Shown in pieces: positions 7,880 to 16,382 of a DNA stretch of 64,000 bases. How positions within the stretch are numbered: position 1 is the stretch's first letter; each line of letters begins with the position of its first letter. Made by a program: the position numbers and the translations under genes. This DNA is from Streptomyces sporangiiformans. GTDB lineage: Bacteria; Actinomycetota; Actinomycetes; Streptomycetales; Streptomycetaceae. A model generated the notes under the pieces. It made no database searches and was not told where the DNA came from. It saw nothing but the letters and a program-made list of their open reading frames with translations. The stretch lies in contig NZ_VCHX02000071.1 of NCBI RefSeq assembly GCF_005768555.2, positions 21,263 through 85,262 on the forward strand, read 5' to 3'.

Positions 7880-8191
7880 CTATCGCGTGTGCCGGCCGAT
7901 GACTTCACCCAGTTCCGCCAGCGTGTACGGCTTGCGGAGCAGATCGACGACACCGGGCGGTACCGAGGGATGCCGCGGCTCGCCCGAGGTCCCCACGACC
8001 GGGATCCCCAGGCGTTCCCATCCGCCGCCGGGCACCCCGAGGTGGACGATGGCCAGCTCCCCCGTCCAGCCACAGCTCAGCGCCGGCGCCACATCCGCCA
8101 CAGCGAAGACTTCGTGCCCCAGTTTGGCCAACTGGCGCTGCAGCAGCTCACGCAGCCGGTCGTCGTTCTCCACGACCATGATCCGGGCCAT
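7880..8191 (-). CDS. Stand-alone receiver-like protein without phospho-acceptor Asp
   Basis: 103 residues from ATG 8191. It follows the CheY/receiver fold: MARIMVVENDD with the acidic pair Asp10/Asp11, the central strand ELAIVHLGVPGGG, and LLRKPYT with the conserved Lys87. At the phospho-acceptor position His50 stands where Asp is expected. It lacks any output domain. It sits 6 bases downstream of the histidine kinase gene and is probably co-transcribed with it. It may be a phosphorylation-independent pseudo-receiver that modulates the kinase. Confidence 0.75.
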   Translation of the reverse strand: MARIMVVENDDRLRELLQRQLAKLGHEVFAVADVAPALSCGWTGELAIVHLGVPGGGWERLGIPVVGTSGEPRHPSVPPGVVDLLRKPYTLAELGEVIGRHTR

Positions 8192-8197
8192 CGGGCG

Positions 8198-9019
8198 CTA
8201 TCTCCGGTGCTCCGGAAGCGCGGGAAGGTCGATCGAGAAACAGGAACCCTGCCCAGGGACGCTCCGGATGCCCAGGGATCCGCCCATTCCGCCCACGAGT
8301 TCGCGTGTGATCAGCAGCCCGAGGCCATGCGCGCGATCGCCACGGCGCAGGTTCATCAGTTCCGTGATCTCGGCGGCGGTCAGCCCCGGTCCGCGGTCGT
8401 GACACGCGATCGTGACGGTGCCCGGCTGTCCGCTGACCACGACGTTCACCTCGCTGTCCGGCCGACTGCACTCGACGGCGTTGGTGAGGAGGTTGAGCAC
8501 CGCCTGACGCAACCGGAGCGGATCGGCGCCGACCAGGTCCTCTGTCGTGCGCCTGGCCGGCACGAGACCGACGTGCGCCGCACGGGCCAGCGGTGAGGCC
8601 AGCAGAACAGCCTGGGCCACCGCCGTGCTCGCCAACGTGCTCCTCCCCCGGGTCCCGCCCGCGACCGCGTCGTCCAGCAGGCCCGCCATGTGCCGTCCGG
8701 CGGCCACCAGGCCGCGCAGGCAGTCGTCCCGCGCCTCGCCCGCCCGCAGCATCTCGGCGAATCCGATGACGGCCTGCAGAGGTGTCCTCAGTTCGTGTGC
8801 CAGCTCGGGCGTCAGACGGTACGCCTTCGCCTCGCGGTCGGCGGAGGCCAGCAACGCCGCCAGATTGCGCAGTGCGTCCAGCATGACGTCCGCGTCGTGA
8901 CGCTGCTGCCGGGAGAGTCCCGGCGAGACCGCGAACAGCTCCGCGGTGCCGTAGAGGACGCTGAACTCATTGGCCAGTTCGTGCAGCAACGGACGTCCAT
9001 CCGTGGTGGTTTGCGTCAT
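8198..9019 (-). CDS. Soluble histidine kinase with two H-box-like helices
   Basis: 273 residues from ATG 9019; an in-frame ATG at 9049 is also possible. A HisKA helix contains ELAHELRTPLQAVIGFAEML (His75), and the ATPase domain shows NLLTNAVECS, DRGPG and GLGLLI. There is no membrane segment or sensor domain. Near the N-terminus a second segment, HELANEFSVLYGTAELF (His13), matches the H-box helix pattern residue by residue, suggesting a duplicated dimerisation helix. It probably senses a cytoplasmic signal or a partner protein, and the receiver-like protein downstream is its likely partner. It is divergent from the AcoR-type regulator. Confidence 0.85.
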   Translation of the reverse strand: MTQTTTDGRPLLHELANEFSVLYGTAELFAVSPGLSRQQRHDADVMLDALRNLAALLASADREAKAYRLTPELAHELRTPLQAVIGFAEMLRAGEARDDCLRGLVAAGRHMAGLLDDAVAGGTRGRSTLASTAVAQAVLLASPLARAAHVGLVPARRTTEDLVGADPLRLRQAVLNLLTNAVECSRPDSEVNVVVSGQPGTVTIACHDRGPGLTAAEITELMNLRRGDRAHGLGLLITRELVGGMGGSLGIRSVPGQGSCFSIDLPALPEHRR

Positions 9020-9051
9020 GGGACCATGAGACGGGACGGTTCCGGCCATGG

Positions 9052-9070
9052 CTGTCCCAGATTGAGACAG
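9052..9070. promoter_or_regulatory. 19-bp inverted repeat in kinase/regulator intergenic region
   Basis: CTGTCCCAgatTGAGACAG: two 8-base arms with one mismatch around a 3-base centre. It lies in the gap between the divergent histidine kinase and AcoR-type regulator genes, about 85 bases before the latter. The right arm shares the TTGAGA/TCTCAA core seen near 5978-6007 and 16295-16312. TGT-ACA type inverted repeats are usual targets of AcoR-like activators, so autoregulation is plausible. Confidence 0.45.
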
Positions 9071-9155
9071 TTCACTTCTTCCGGAAACACCGCCGCGCCG
9101 TATCGTTAACTTGCTCCTCCTGTGACGCGGGCCTGGACCGCAAGGTGGTGGTGAG

Positions 9156-10910
9156 ATGGAGCGTGTCCACGTCGAGCGCGCCCGTGAGCGGTTCCTCAGC
9201 GGCGACAGCCCTGACGCCTCCGTGCGCACGCAGATCCTCGCCTCATGGCGCCGGTCCCTGACGGCCGGTGTCCCCGCCGAGCGGTTCGACATCCCGTACG
9301 AACCGGATCTCGACTTCGACGGATCCCTCGCGACCTGCGCCGAGCCGGTCCTGGAACGGCTCCAGGAACAGCTGTCGGGAATGGCCGTCAGCGTCGTGCT
9401 CACCGACGCCCACGGCCGGCTGCTGGACCGCCGGGTCGGCGAGAGCGATCTACGGTGCAAACTCGACCAGATCTGGTTCGCACCCGGGTTCAGCTACGCC
9501 GAGGAGCACGCCGGGACCAACGGTGTCGGGACGACGCTGGAGAGCCGCTCGGCCACCCTCGTCGTCGGCTCCGAGCACTTCACCGATCCCCTGCGGCCGT
9601 TCGCCTGCGCGGGAGCGCCGATCCACAACCCGCTGACGCACCGGCTCGAGGGGATCATCGACATCACCTGCCGGGCCGCGGACGCCAACGACCTCATGCG
9701 TGTGCTGGCCGGCCAAGCCGCCCAGGACGTCGAGCGGCTGCTCCTCGAACGGGTGGGTGCCGGGCCAAGGGCTCTGATGGCGGAGTTCCAGGCCGCGTGC
9801 ACACGGACGCCCAATCCGGTGCTGGCGGTGTCGGGCGACTTCGTCATGGCCAACTCCGCCGCGACCCGTCTGCCCGCTGTCGACCGGGAACACGTCGAGC
9901 AGATCGCCGCGGAGCTCGCCCGGGGCGCGCGCGGCGAGGCACGACTGCTGCTCAGCGTCGGCGAGACCAGGCTGCGTTCCGTCCGCGTGCGGACCGGAAG
10001 GCGATCCGTCGGCGTGGTGCTGGAGGTGAGCTTCCCCAGGCCGGAGCGGATGGGCGAGACCACGGCTGCCGCCTCGGAGCGCCCCTTCGTCGGCCTGACC
10101 GGCGCCGATCCGGCCTGGCTGGTCGTGTGCGGCGCGGTCCGCCGGTCAGCCGCCCGGTGCACGCCCACGCTGCTGCTCGGCGAACCCGGCGTCGGAAAGT
10201 ACGCCCTCACCCGTGCCGCCCATCTCGAACAGCGCCCGCTCCGGCGGTTCACCGTCCTGGACTGCGCCGGGGACGCGGCCATGTCCTGGGAAGCCCTTCA
10301 GACGGCTCTTGCCGACATGACCGGCACGGTCGTCCTGCGCCACCTGGAACGGGCCGACCGGGCAACCGTGGCCGCGATCCGGGCCGGACTCACCGGCGCC
10401 TCCCCGGATCTCTGGCTCGTCGGCATGGTGACGGCCACGACCGTGGAGGACTCGGCCCCGGTGTACGACGTGCTCGAATGGTTCGACACATCGATCACAC
10501 TGCCGCCACTGCGCCACCGCCCCGGCGACGTGGAAGCGCTGGCCACGGTGTTGCTGCGCAGGCTCGCACCCGGCCGCCGGGTGCAGTGCTCGACCGAGAC
10601 GGCCCGTCTGCTCGCCGGCGGGCACTGGCCAGGCAATGTGACCGAACTTCAGTCCGTGCTCCGTGCCGCTCTCAGACGGCGTCCGGTCGGCGACATCGAG
10701 GCAGGGGACCTGCCCATGAGTTTCGTGTCGGGCACCAGCAGGCGGCGGCTGTCCCGGCTGGAGGCCGCCGAACGCGACCTGATCGTCAAAACCCTGTGGG
10801 AGACGAAGGGCAACCGGGTGAGGGCCGCTGCCGCGCTCGGGATGAGCCGGGCCACCCTCTACCGGCGGATGAGCGCCTTCGGGATCGAGTTCGTCGGTCA
10901 GCACCCCTGA
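9156..10910 (+). CDS. AcoR-type GAF/AAA/Fis transcriptional regulator
   Basis: 584 residues from ATG 9156 with GGTGGTGAG upstream. Order: GAF-type sensor (~20-200, with APGFSYAEEHAGTNGVGT), a PAS-like linker (~205-300), an AAA-like domain with Walker A GEPGVGK at 342-348, and a C-terminal Fis helix-turn-helix (~540-575, GNRVRAAAALGMSRATLYRR). The sigma-54 contact loop GAFTGA is absent, as is usual for actinobacterial AcoR-like proteins, so it must work with another sigma factor. Relatives activate acetoin, alkane or alcohol oxidation genes. It is the best candidate regulator of the surrounding cofactor genes. Confidence 0.87.
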   Translation: MERVHVERARERFLSGDSPDASVRTQILASWRRSLTAGVPAERFDIPYEPDLDFDGSLATCAEPVLERLQEQLSGMAVSVVLTDAHGRLLDRRVGESDLRCKLDQIWFAPGFSYAEEHAGTNGVGTTLESRSATLVVGSEHFTDPLRPFACAGAPIHNPLTHRLEGIIDITCRAADANDLMRVLAGQAAQDVERLLLERVGAGPRALMAEFQAACTRTPNPVLAVSGDFVMANSAATRLPAVDREHVEQIAAELARGARGEARLLLSVGETRLRSVRVRTGRRSVGVVLEVSFPRPERMGETTAAASERPFVGLTGADPAWLVVCGAVRRSAARCTPTLLLGEPGVGKYALTRAAHLEQRPLRRFTVLDCAGDAAMSWEALQTALADMTGTVVLRHLERADRATVAAIRAGLTGASPDLWLVGMVTATTVEDSAPVYDVLEWFDTSITLPPLRHRPGDVEALATVLLRRLAPGRRVQCSTETARLLAGGHWPGNVTELQSVLRAALRRRPVGDIEAGDLPMSFVSGTSRRRLSRLEAAERDLIVKTLWETKGNRVRAAAALGMSRATLYRRMSAFGIEFVGQHP

Positions 10911-10955
10911 GCGCGGTGAGTTCCTCGCACCGGTCCCAGTGGGCCACCGGAGCGG

Positions 10956-13328
10956 TCATCGTGCCTCGCCGAGCACCGGCATCCCGGACACCTCGCCGTA
11001 CAGGGTCGTGCGCCGTCGCACCGGACGGCCCACGGCCGCGGCGATGTCCGCGAAATCGGCGGGCGTGAGCCCCTGGCCGTGTGCGGCGCCCGCCGCCCGG
11101 CTGATGTTCTCGTCCATCAGCGTCCCGCCGAGGTCGTTGACACCGGCGGCGAGCAGCTGCCGAGCGCCGACCGGTCCGAGTTTCACCCAGGACGCCTGGA
11201 TGTTGGGGATGTCGTCGCGGTAGGCGATGCGGGCGACCGCGTGCAGGAGCAGCGCCTCACGCCAGGTCGGTCCCCTGCGTGCCGCGCGCTTGAGGTAGAC
11301 CGGAGCGGCCATGTGGACGAAGGGCAGTGCCACGAACTCGGTGAACCCGCCGGTCTCGCGCTGCAACGCACGGGTCCGTAGGAGATGGCGGACCCAGTGC
11401 TCAGGGTGCTCGACCGATCCGAACATGATGGTGACGTTGCTGCGCAACCCGATCCTGTGCGCGGTGCGATGCACGTCCAGCCATTGCTCGGTGTTCAGTT
11501 TGTCGGGGCAGAGCACGGCACGGATCTCGTCGTCGAGGATCTCCGCGGCGGTTCCCGGCAGGGACTTCAGCCCGGCCGCCCGGAGCCGGCACAGGTACTC
11601 CTCGAGGGACTCGCCGAGCCGTCGGGCGCCCTCCCGCACCTCGAGCGCGGTGAACCCGTGGATGTGCAGGTCCGGGACCGCTTCGTGGATCGCTCGGGCG
11701 ACCTCGACATAGAAGTTCCCGTCGAACTTCGGGTGGATCCCGCCTTGCAGGCACACCTCGGTGGCGCCGAGTTCCCATGCCTCCCTCGCGCGGGCGACGA
11801 CCTCATCGATCGTCAGGAGGTAGGGCGTACCCCGCAGGTTCAGGCTCAGCGGCCCTTTGGAGAAACCGCAGAACGTGCACCGGAATGTGCAGACGTTCGT
11901 GTAGTTGATGTTGCGGTTGGTCACGAAGGTGACGTCCTCGCCGACCAGTTCGCGGCGGATCTCGTCGGCGGCCTCCGCCACCGCGGCGACTTCCGGCCCG
12001 CGGGCCCCGAAGAGCGTCAGCAGCTCGTCGTGTCCGGTCTCCTGTCCCGCCAGCACCCCGTCGAGCACCTCACGGACCGCCCCGGAGGCGGCCGCCCGGC
12101 CCGGCAGGAGCAGGACCGGGTCGGTGCCGGCGCCTGAGTACCAGGCCGTGGAGCGACGGCCGATCTGGACGACCTCCGCACCGGTGCCGACGTTCCCGGC
12201 GGCCTCGTACCGCTCGGGCCAGTGCGCGCCGGGATCGTCGCGGCCGAGGCCCTCGGCATCCGAGCGGTCGAGGACCGGGAAGCGCAGCCGTTCGTCGAGC
12301 CAGCGGTCGGCGGCCCGGGCGAACTCGGGATGGACCGGCAGGCGCGGCGCCAGAACATGGCCCGTCAACTCCGTGGCCGCCCGCAGGGCCCGGATCGCCG
12401 GCCAGGGACGTTCCGGATTGACGTGGTCTGCCGTCACCGGAGACACCCCGCCCCAGTCGTCGACACCCGCGGCGATCAACGCGCCGAGCCGTCCGGGCTC
12501 GGAGAGGTTCGGCGGCGCCTGGAGGTGGACGTCCACCGGGAGGAGGAGCCGCGCCAGCGCGACGGCCCGTATGTGCTCCTCGTGCGGGCAGGCCGGAGCG
12601 CCGCTCATCGCGGTGTGCGGCTTGGGAAGGAAGTTCTGGACGATGACCTCCTGCACATGGCCGTGCCGGGCGTGCGAGGCGGCGATGGCGCGCAGCGCCG
12701 CGATCCGGTCCTGCTCGGTCTCGCCGATGCCGACGAGAAGGCCGGTCGTGAACGCAATCCGCTGCCGGCCTGCTTCTTCGAGGGTCTGAATGCGGCGGGC
12801 CGGGGCCTTGTCCGGTGCGCCGCGATGGGCCGGGAGGTCGGGCCGCAGCGATTCGATCATCATCCCCTGCGAGGCCGACACCCGTCGCAGGGCGGCGAGT
12901 TCGTCCGCGGCGATCGCTCCGGCGTTGGTGTGTGGCAGCAGTCCCGTTTCCGCGAGGACCAGCTCGCACATCGCCGCGAGGTAGTCCACGGTCGAGGCGT
13001 AACCGTGCTCCGTCAGCCACTCCCGTGCCTGCGGGTAGCGCGCCTCCGGCTGCTCGCCGAGCGTGAACAGCGCCTCGTGGCAGCCCAATTCGGCTCCCCG
13101 GGACGCGATCCGCAGAACTTCCCGCGGCGTCAGGTAGGCGCCAGGCAACGAGCGCGGTGCCGTCGCGTACGTGCAGTAGCCGCACCGGTCACGGCAGAGC
13201 CGCGTCAGTGGGATGAACACCTTCGGCGAGTACGTGATGCGGCTGCCGAAGGCGTCGTCGCGTCGTCGCCCCGCGGCGGCGACGAGCTCCGTGGTGGAGC
13301 ACCGTGCGAGGTCGTCCGGATCGTCCAT
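10956..13328 (-). CDS. fbiC: FO synthase, fused CofG-CofH (FbiC)
   Basis: 790 residues from ATG 13328. Two radical SAM modules make FO, the deazaflavin core of coenzyme F420, from tyrosine and a ribityl-uracil. The CofG half has Cys45-x3-Cys49-x2-Cys52. The CofH half has Cys480-x3-Cys484-x2-Cys487 followed by CGFSKG. Both halves look complete, with no frameshift. Actinobacteria usually carry a housekeeping fbiC elsewhere, so this may be a second copy. It is the last gene of an operon on this strand: AMP ligase, nitroreductase, 111-residue protein, fbiC. The helix-loop between the halves (~340-460) is variable in the family. Confidence 0.93.
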   Translation of the reverse strand: MDDPDDLARCSTTELVAAAGRRRDDAFGSRITYSPKVFIPLTRLCRDRCGYCTYATAPRSLPGAYLTPREVLRIASRGAELGCHEALFTLGEQPEARYPQAREWLTEHGYASTVDYLAAMCELVLAETGLLPHTNAGAIAADELAALRRVSASQGMMIESLRPDLPAHRGAPDKAPARRIQTLEEAGRQRIAFTTGLLVGIGETEQDRIAALRAIAASHARHGHVQEVIVQNFLPKPHTAMSGAPACPHEEHIRAVALARLLLPVDVHLQAPPNLSEPGRLGALIAAGVDDWGGVSPVTADHVNPERPWPAIRALRAATELTGHVLAPRLPVHPEFARAADRWLDERLRFPVLDRSDAEGLGRDDPGAHWPERYEAAGNVGTGAEVVQIGRRSTAWYSGAGTDPVLLLPGRAAASGAVREVLDGVLAGQETGHDELLTLFGARGPEVAAVAEAADEIRRELVGEDVTFVTNRNINYTNVCTFRCTFCGFSKGPLSLNLRGTPYLLTIDEVVARAREAWELGATEVCLQGGIHPKFDGNFYVEVARAIHEAVPDLHIHGFTALEVREGARRLGESLEEYLCRLRAAGLKSLPGTAAEILDDEIRAVLCPDKLNTEQWLDVHRTAHRIGLRSNVTIMFGSVEHPEHWVRHLLRTRALQRETGGFTEFVALPFVHMAAPVYLKRAARRGPTWREALLLHAVARIAYRDDIPNIQASWVKLGPVGARQLLAAGVNDLGGTLMDENISRAAGAAHGQGLTPADFADIAAAVGRPVRRRTTLYGEVSGMPVLGEAR

Positions 13329-13358
13329 GGCGCCCTTTCGATCGTGAACGGCTCGTGG

Positions 13359-13694
13359 TCAGCTCATCCAGGCCGGTCGCTCGGTCAGCAGGCGACGACC
13401 GTTGGCGATGAAGAAGGCACGGATGACATTGCTGCGCCGCAACTGGGCGTTGGGCGAATCGTCGAAGCTCGCCGCGAAGGCCTTGGCCTCGCCCGTGTAG
13501 AAGCCGCGCCTGCGGTACTTGCGGGTCTCCTCGTCGAAGATCTCCTCGATCATCGTGTCCGGGTCACGGTCCACGTACTCGGCGAACGACTGCAGCAGGT
13601 CGAGCCGTTCGTCGCGCTCCCGGGGCGTGAGGTCGGCGAGTGTGGCGGCGTACCGCTGGACCGATCGGTGCGCGACGAAGTCGGGACGGGGCAC
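13359..13694 (-). CDS. Small helical protein resembling an integrase core-binding domain
   Basis: 111 residues from GTG 13694, preceded by AAAGGG. I do not recognise a specific family. It is strongly helical and charged: DERLDLLQSFAEYVDRDPDT, then FDEETRKYRRRGFYTG, then RRSNVIRAFFIANGRRLL. The arrangement recalls the SAM-like N-terminal core-binding domain of tyrosine recombinases, but no catalytic domain follows. Its place between the nitroreductase (73 bases upstream) and fbiC (30 bases downstream) on one strand implies a role in the same pathway, perhaps as an adaptor or DNA-binding protein. Confidence 0.6.
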   Translation of the reverse strand: MPRPDFVAHRSVQRYAATLADLTPRERDERLDLLQSFAEYVDRDPDTMIEEIFDEETRKYRRRGFYTGEAKAFAASFDDSPNAQLRRSNVIRAFFIANGRRLLTERPAWMS

Positions 13695-13767
13695 GATGCA
13701 ACCCTTTCTGAGCGAGCCATGGTGAAAACGCCGTGGGACGGCCGAAGGGGTCGGCCGTCCCAGGGAA

Positions 13768-14610
13768 TCAGTCCGGCAGACCGAACATCGCCGCGAGCGC
13801 CCGGACCTCCCTGCGCCGGTACGGGAGCGGGGCCTGCTCTTGGATCATTCCGTCTTCGATCAGGCCCGCGACGACCTCCGGATCGCGCTGCAGGGAGGTG
13901 CCCCACCGACCGTCGAAGTAGAGCTCCTCGAAGTCGGGTCGGGGCCGCTGCCCGCCCGCCTCGGGCCCCTCGGCCGCGTAGCCGAGCAACTGGATCTGCG
14001 CGACCGTGGCCGTGTCCGGGATGCCGAGCAGTTCGGCCATCTGCTGGCGCTTCCCGGTCAGGAGCTGGGTGCCGAGGCCCTCGTCCTGGGCGGCGAGCAG
14101 GGCGGCGCCGATGGCCATGCCCGTCTCGATGGCCGACAGCCACTCGGCGAACCGGCGTTCGCCGGCCATGACGTTGAAGTCGGGTGTCTTCAGGACGATT
14201 TCGTCGATGAACTGTTCGCTCCAGCCGTAACTGGAGGTCAGCGCACCGGCGTCGATGAGGCCCTTCAGGTTGTCGCGCAGGTGGTCCCAGCCGGTCATGT
14301 CGATCGTCCAGTAGATGTGGACGGGTGCTTGCGCGGCCTGGGGCTGGTTGTAGAGCGCGTCGACGAGTCCTGTGAAGACGTCCTCGTCGGTCTCTTCGCG
14401 GTGGACGACGACCGCCTTGCGGATCTGGCCCGCGTTGCCGTGGCAGGACTGGAGCCTGGCCGCCTCCAGGATCTTCTGGATCTTCTCGCGTTCGACCGGC
14501 TGCCAGGGCTTGTAGTAGCGGATCGACCGGCGTCGGCCGACGGCCTCCTTGAACGTCAGTCCCAGGGACGACGGCATCCCCGCCGCCTTTTCAGGCTGCA
14601 CAGCTGTCAT
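13768..14610 (-). CDS. Nitroreductase family FMN oxidoreductase
   Basis: 280 residues from ATG 14610. Typical features: GRRRSIRYYKPWQPV near the start (FMN phosphate contact), ILEAARLQSCHGNAGQIR as the first helix and flavin loop, and GMAIGAALLAAQDEGLGTQLL plus MAELLGIPD in the second half. The family performs NAD(P)H-dependent two-electron reductions with FMN. The C-terminal domain of mycobacterial FbiB, which reduces dehydro-F420, is of this fold, so with fbiC and cofD nearby a role in F420 or a related deazaflavin is possible. The start overlaps the stop of the AMP ligase by four bases, so expression is coupled. Confidence 0.87.
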   Translation of the reverse strand: MTAVQPEKAAGMPSSLGLTFKEAVGRRRSIRYYKPWQPVEREKIQKILEAARLQSCHGNAGQIRKAVVVHREETDEDVFTGLVDALYNQPQAAQAPVHIYWTIDMTGWDHLRDNLKGLIDAGALTSSYGWSEQFIDEIVLKTPDFNVMAGERRFAEWLSAIETGMAIGAALLAAQDEGLGTQLLTGKRQQMAELLGIPDTATVAQIQLLGYAAEGPEAGGQRPRPDFEELYFDGRWGTSLQRDPEVVAGLIEDGMIQEQAPLPYRRREVRALAAMFGLPD

Positions 14611-16250
14611 GGTCTCTCCCTCTTATTTTGGGCTCGGTTCGACTCCGGGGCGCTTGTGTCGGTGTCGAGACCTCGATCGTGCTCGGCCTGTGCCATCGGG
14701 GCCGGTGTGGCCGGGCGGCGCAGGAGGTGTTTCTGGATCTTCCCCACGGAGGTGCGGGGGAGCTGCGAGACGATGTGCACGGCGTCGGGGACCTTGAACT
14801 TCGCCAGTTCGCCACGGCATTGCGCGATCACGTCGGCGGGGTCGACGTGCGCTTGTGGCCGCGGGACGACGTAGACATGGATCGCCTCGTCGAGCATCGC
14901 GTCGGGTATTCCGACCGCGGCCGACTCCAGGACGCCCTCGATCCGGTCGACGACGCGCTCGATCTCGCCGCAGGCGACGTTCTCGCCGGACCGCTTGATC
15001 ATGTCCTTGGAGCGGTCGACGAAGAAGAGGAAGCCATCGGCATCGGCGCGGACCACGTCGCCGGTGTGCAGCCAGCCGTCGACGAGCGCGGCGGCGGTCG
15101 CGTCCGGATCGTCCAGGTACCCGCTCATCAGCGTCCGTCCGGGCTCCCCGCCGACCAGGAGCTCACCGGGTGTCCCGGGAGCGACGTCGGCACCGTCGGA
15201 GTCCACGATCCGCAGCCGGGCACCGGGAAGGGGACGGCCGATGCTGAGCGGGTTCCGGGTCTCGTACAACGGATTCATGGTCGGCGGAATCACGGTCTCC
15301 GTCATTCCGTAGAGTTGCACGAGCGGCGTCCGGAAACGGCGCTCGAATTCGGCTGCCTGATCCGGTGAGACATTCTGTGCGAACAACGTCGCCCGGAGAG
15401 AAGGGCCGAGGGGAGGATCAGGAGGAAGCCCGGGAGAATTCCCCCCGGAGTTCCCGCTCTTCGCCAGGATCATCCGAATCGGCGCGGCGAAGAGGCTGGC
15501 GATCGTGGCCCCGAGTGCCGCGGCCTGTTCCGACCACCGGCCGGCGCTGAATCTGGGGGTCAGCGCGATCGACGCACCCGTGACGAGCGCCGACATCGAG
15601 CAGTAGTACTGCGCATTCCCGTGGAAGAGCGGCAGGACGATGAGGAAGCGGTCGTCGGGGCGCAGCCGGACGTGGTCCGCGACCGCGTCCCCCACGGCGA
15701 GGTAGGCGGCGTGTGTGATCTGCACGCCCTTGGGCCGGCTGGTGGTCCCGGACGTGTAGAGAACGCCGAGCACGTCGCCGGGAGTCGCGTCCGGAGGGCC
15801 CGCATGGTGGTGGGCGCCGCTGGTCCAGTCTCCGCCGACGTCGATGACCTGCTCTGCTCCCGCCGCCTGGACGGTGGGGACGAGGTCGGTCTGGGTCAGC
15901 ACGGTCCGGCAGCCGGAATGGCCGAGCAGGTAACGCAGTTCCGCCGCCGTGGAGAGCGGATTGGTCGGCACCATGACCGCGCCGAGGTAGGCGGCGGCGA
16001 ACCAGATGTCGTAGAAGTCGGGGCTGTTGCCGAGGTGTACGCCGAATCGAGTGTCGGCCGAGATTCCCAGATCCGCGAGGGCGGCGGCCGTCTGCCGGGC
16101 ACGGGCGTCCTGTTCGGCCCAACTCGTCGTTTCGACGACTCCCGGTTCGCGTTCGAAGACAAGAAAGGGAGCGTCCCCACGGATGGAAGCCTGGGACGAA
16201 AGGACACCGGAGACGGTGTCGGCACCACGGGCCGGAGCGATGAAAACCAC
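14607..16250 (-). CDS. Acyl-AMP ligase / acyl-CoA synthetase family (ANL superfamily)
   Basis: 547 residues from GTG 16250. It activates a carboxylic acid as acyl-AMP, usually then passed to CoA or a carrier. Motifs: YTSGTTSRPKGVQ (phosphate loop), YGMTET, DGWLHTGD, KRSGENVACGEIE and the terminal GKIQKHLLRR with the catalytic Lys. A ~50-residue polar tail follows. The substrate cannot be told from sequence alone; the pocket region does not point clearly to fatty or aromatic acids. First gene of the operon leading into the nitroreductase and fbiC, divergent from the response regulator-cofD pair. Confidence 0.88.
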   Translation of the reverse strand: MVFIAPARGADTVSGVLSSQASIRGDAPFLVFEREPGVVETTSWAEQDARARQTAAALADLGISADTRFGVHLGNSPDFYDIWFAAAYLGAVMVPTNPLSTAAELRYLLGHSGCRTVLTQTDLVPTVQAAGAEQVIDVGGDWTSGAHHHAGPPDATPGDVLGVLYTSGTTSRPKGVQITHAAYLAVGDAVADHVRLRPDDRFLIVLPLFHGNAQYYCSMSALVTGASIALTPRFSAGRWSEQAAALGATIASLFAAPIRMILAKSGNSGGNSPGLPPDPPLGPSLRATLFAQNVSPDQAAEFERRFRTPLVQLYGMTETVIPPTMNPLYETRNPLSIGRPLPGARLRIVDSDGADVAPGTPGELLVGGEPGRTLMSGYLDDPDATAAALVDGWLHTGDVVRADADGFLFFVDRSKDMIKRSGENVACGEIERVVDRIEGVLESAAVGIPDAMLDEAIHVYVVPRPQAHVDPADVIAQCRGELAKFKVPDAVHIVSQLPRTSVGKIQKHLLRRPATPAPMAQAEHDRGLDTDTSAPESNRAQNKRERP

Positions 16251-16382
16251 GGATGCAATGGTGTGCCCTGCGCGTCACCGCGGGTTCAACGGTTTCTCAA
16301 CGCTCTCTCAATGACCGCCGATCTTCACGTTTTTCAATTCAGGGTTATTGCCGCTCTCAGTGCTCTGTGCTAGCTGTTACCC
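16251..16382. promoter_or_regulatory. Divergent promoter region with TCTCAA direct repeats
   Basis: This gap is clearly richer in A/T than its flanks. It contains TTCAACG (16285-16291), TCTCAACG (16295-16302) and TCTCAATG (16306-16313), spaced 10-11 bases apart, so they fall on one face of the helix. Such arrays are typical of OmpR/PhoB-type binding sites, and the gene at 16383 encodes such a regulator. The region should drive both the AMP ligase-nitroreductase-fbiC operon and the regulator-cofD operon. Confidence 0.5.

Noticed and set aside
9156..10910. Sigma-54-dependent activator with -24/-12 promoters
   Set aside because: The GAFTGA contact loop is missing and I found no GG-N10-GC promoter at the expected sites; actinobacteria generally lack sigma-54.
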